DNA from: Torreya grandis
Taxonomy: Eukaryota > Streptophyta > Pinopsida > Cupressales > Taxaceae
Direction: 5' to 3'
Length of the DNA: 64,000 bases
NCBI GenBank assembly: GCA_037957365.1
Contig: JARHVA010000592.1
Span: 4,876,001 to 4,940,000, forward strand
Positions 61,800 through 64,000 of this stretch are shown piece after piece. The notes beneath the pieces are model-generated. The model was given only the letters and a program-made list of their open reading frames with translations, was not told the origin of the DNA and did no database searches. The position numbers were made by a program, and so were the translations under genes. Each line of letters begins with the position of its first letter. Within the stretch, counting starts at the first letter, position 1.

Positions 61800-64000
61800 T
61801 ATTAATAAAATATAAGTAACTAAATATGGGCATAAAATCTTTGTCCAATGACATTATCTAGGTAATAAAAATGAAATATAAGATGCATGCAAGTAGATTG
61901 GGTTAGCTCCAATTTGTATGCCATGATACTAATTTCTTGTAGAATCTAATAGGGGACATAATAGTTAGGAGAAATATTTGAATCATTTTTTACTTCAAAT
62001 ATATATGATTATATGCATGGAAGTGTAAAAAATTCCAATCACCAGTATCAAAATTTCTCTCACTATGGTGTCCATATTCTTGTTACTTTATTTTATTCTA
62101 TGCCATTTCTAAATATTCCCTTCAATTAGTTAGTACCTCCTCTTGATGTTGAATGTGTTCCTCAACATCATGAACCTTAGGTTTCACTTACAAATATGAT
62201 GGATGGGGGATGATAACCAAAATATTATATAGAGCGATAAATTATAAAATAGGTATAAAAGTGTTTTATCACCATGCTAATAATTGCACGTAATGGACCC
62301 AAAATTCATGTTTATTTGATGCAAAAAATTAGAGAGACACTTCTATGCATCTATTGGCAAGATTTACTTTCCCATCAAATTGAGGATTATAAGATGAGAT
62401 ATGATCCAACTGAGTATCCAAACATGTAAATAAATAATTTTAAAATTTATTGGTGATGAAAATATTATGATCACTTACAATGATTTTTGGGGTAACTTAC
62501 AACATTTTAACTATATTGAGAAATACAACGAGTGAACTTGATATAAATGGTTATGATAAGGAACAAAAATGAGCAATTTTTTTAATCTTGTCCATAGTTT
62601 CCATGATGAAAATTTTATCTTTAGACCTCAGTAATTCTATAATGAAATTCATTCAAAAATTCTCCCATTATTGGTTAGGTATGAATAATGGTTATCAAAG
62701 ACCTGGTGCCATATTTGTTTCTCTTTTGTTTTTTTTTGAAAACCATGCATTCTACCACAAATTTTTGTATATCCCCCTTGAGTCCTTCTGAAAATAAATA
62801 TTTATTTATTCCATGATATGCCTTCAAAAATATAATGTACCCCTATTGGTGATACACGAAGATATTGAATGGTCTTTCATTTGAGGAGCAATTATTTAGA
62901 TAAGTATAATCTATATTTATACTATAATGTGTTCCCTTTCCTCTCATTTTTTTAAAAACCCCTGAACCATGCTAAATATTCTGAATCAAGACTTGTGTAT
63001 CCATGTTATTCTCCAATTTTGATCTTGATTATTCTAACAAATATATCTTCCAAATAATCATTGCACATAATAATTCATCAACTAGTTCATCCCTCCTAAA
63101 GAGTGCATATGCTACCATATTCTTTTGTCCTTTCTTGTAGACTATTTCAAAATCATATCCTAACATTTTAGTCACCCAATTTTATTTTTATTCAAATAAA
63201 AATTATCACTTTAATAATTATTTTAGACTATCATGATTGGTCACTACCTAAAAGTGTTTACCCATCAAATAAGGTCTTCATTTCTTGATTGTAATAAGAA
63301 TAGCCATCGTCTCTTTATCATAGATTGGTTTGACCATTTTTTCAATTGAAGTAATGAATTTCAAATTTAGTGGGTCTTCTTTATTGAATGAGTACTTCCC
63401 CCATGCCATATCTTGATGCAATACACTCAATAACAAACATTTTGGAAAAAATAGGGGTCAACAAAACTAGAGTAGTGCATATAGCCTCTTTTGGCTTCTC
63501 AATTTCCTTGGTAGCTAGTTGCATCCAATGAAATGAATATTTATTATATAACACTATGAGTGGAGCTATTATAATTCCATAATTCTGTATAAATATGTGA
63601 TGTTAACCTACTAGTCCAAAATATCCATGAAGATTTTTAAGAGTCTTTGGAACTTTCCACTCAATAATAGCCTAGATCTTCTTCTGATTGACTTTTAATC
63701 TTTTATGTGATATAATATGATCCATGTACTCCTTATGAACTCCAGGAAAAAATTTGGAATGTTTCACTTAAATTTCATATTGTTCCACGACTAAAAATAA
63801 CTATTTTACATGATTAAAATGTTCTTCCCAAGTTTTATTGTAGATTAGGATGTCATTAAAAAATACCAACACAAACTTCCTTTAAAAAATCTATAAAATA
63901 GTATTAATAAAAACCTAAAATTTAGATGGTGTATTTATGAGACCAAAAGACATTAATATAAAATCATAATGGTCTTAATGAGTTAATAATTTTTTCTTAG
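61800..64000 (-). pseudogene. Ty3/Gypsy chromovirus pol relic
   Basis: Minus-strand pol from the window edge downwards: RT YDFILMSFGLINTPSKF (63912-63966), FNDILIYNKTWEEHFNHVK (about 63790-63850, with the catalytic D-D changed to N-D), the thumb GYFGLVG...IFIQNYGIIIAPL (about 63580-63650), RNase H start TPIFSKMFVIEC (about 63430-63465), integrase zinc-binding GDIQKFVVECMVF (about 62735-62775), and the integrase C-terminal YYVPY...MAYKLELTQS (about 61890-61960). It ends before a chromodomain. Its residues closely resemble the copy at 1-2370, so it is probably the same family. Stops throughout. Confidence 0.85.

Noticed and set aside
1..64000. Canonical tRNA, rRNA or organelle genes
   Set aside because: None seen. 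The only tRNA-like signals are the SINE-like heads near 50 kb and the element priming sites.

Overview
The window looks like nuclear DNA of a seed plant. It is strongly A+T-rich (about 70% by eye), almost all of it is decayed transposable-element sequence, and it holds one convincing cellular gene: a two-exon cytochrome P450 of the plant CYP71 clan on the minus strand (17421-19056). The large mass of old, nested LTR retrotransposons and the CYP76-like P450 would fit a gymnosperm such as a conifer. That organism call is inference, not proof.

Layout. 1-2.75 kb: end of a Ty3/Gypsy chromovirus pol with a 3' LTR (+). 3.0-4.65 kb: Ty1/Copia pol relic (-). 5.5-7.4 kb: LINE relic with zinc-binding and RNase H parts (+). 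7.4-9.4 kb: nothing recognised. 9391-16656: structurally complete but coding-dead Copia element (-) with two LTRs, primer-binding site and 5-bp target duplication ATCAT. 17.4-19.1 kb: the P450 with TATA box and poly(A) signal. 20816-35416: a small LTR element (304-bp LTRs) whose low-coordinate LTR was split by a 12.84-kb large-LTR element (20982-33821; LTRs about 5.2 kb, no intact coding, target duplication GAGCC). 35.8-38.7 kb: another non-coding LTR element (+) with a 34-bp minisatellite. 41.5-46.7 kb: a non-coding LTR element (-) whose 3' LTR, target duplication and part of the internal region were later tandemly duplicated, giving three LTRs. 49.8-50.5 kb: two adjacent copies of a SINE-like, tRNA-headed repeat (-). 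55.9-57.0 kb: Gypsy protease relic (-). 57.46-61.6 kb: Copia element (+). 61.8-64.0 kb: a second chromovirus copy (-), truncated by the window end.

The genes do not form an operon or pathway. The P450 is a single-gene island between repeats. The most unusual part is 20.8-46.7 kb, where LTR elements with recognisable priming sites but no intact proteins are stacked, nested and tandemly duplicated. They presumably depended on proteins from other elements. Element boundaries below rest on pairwise comparison of direct repeats by eye, terminal TG/CA dinucleotides, initiator-Met-tRNA-like priming sites and matching 5-bp flanks.
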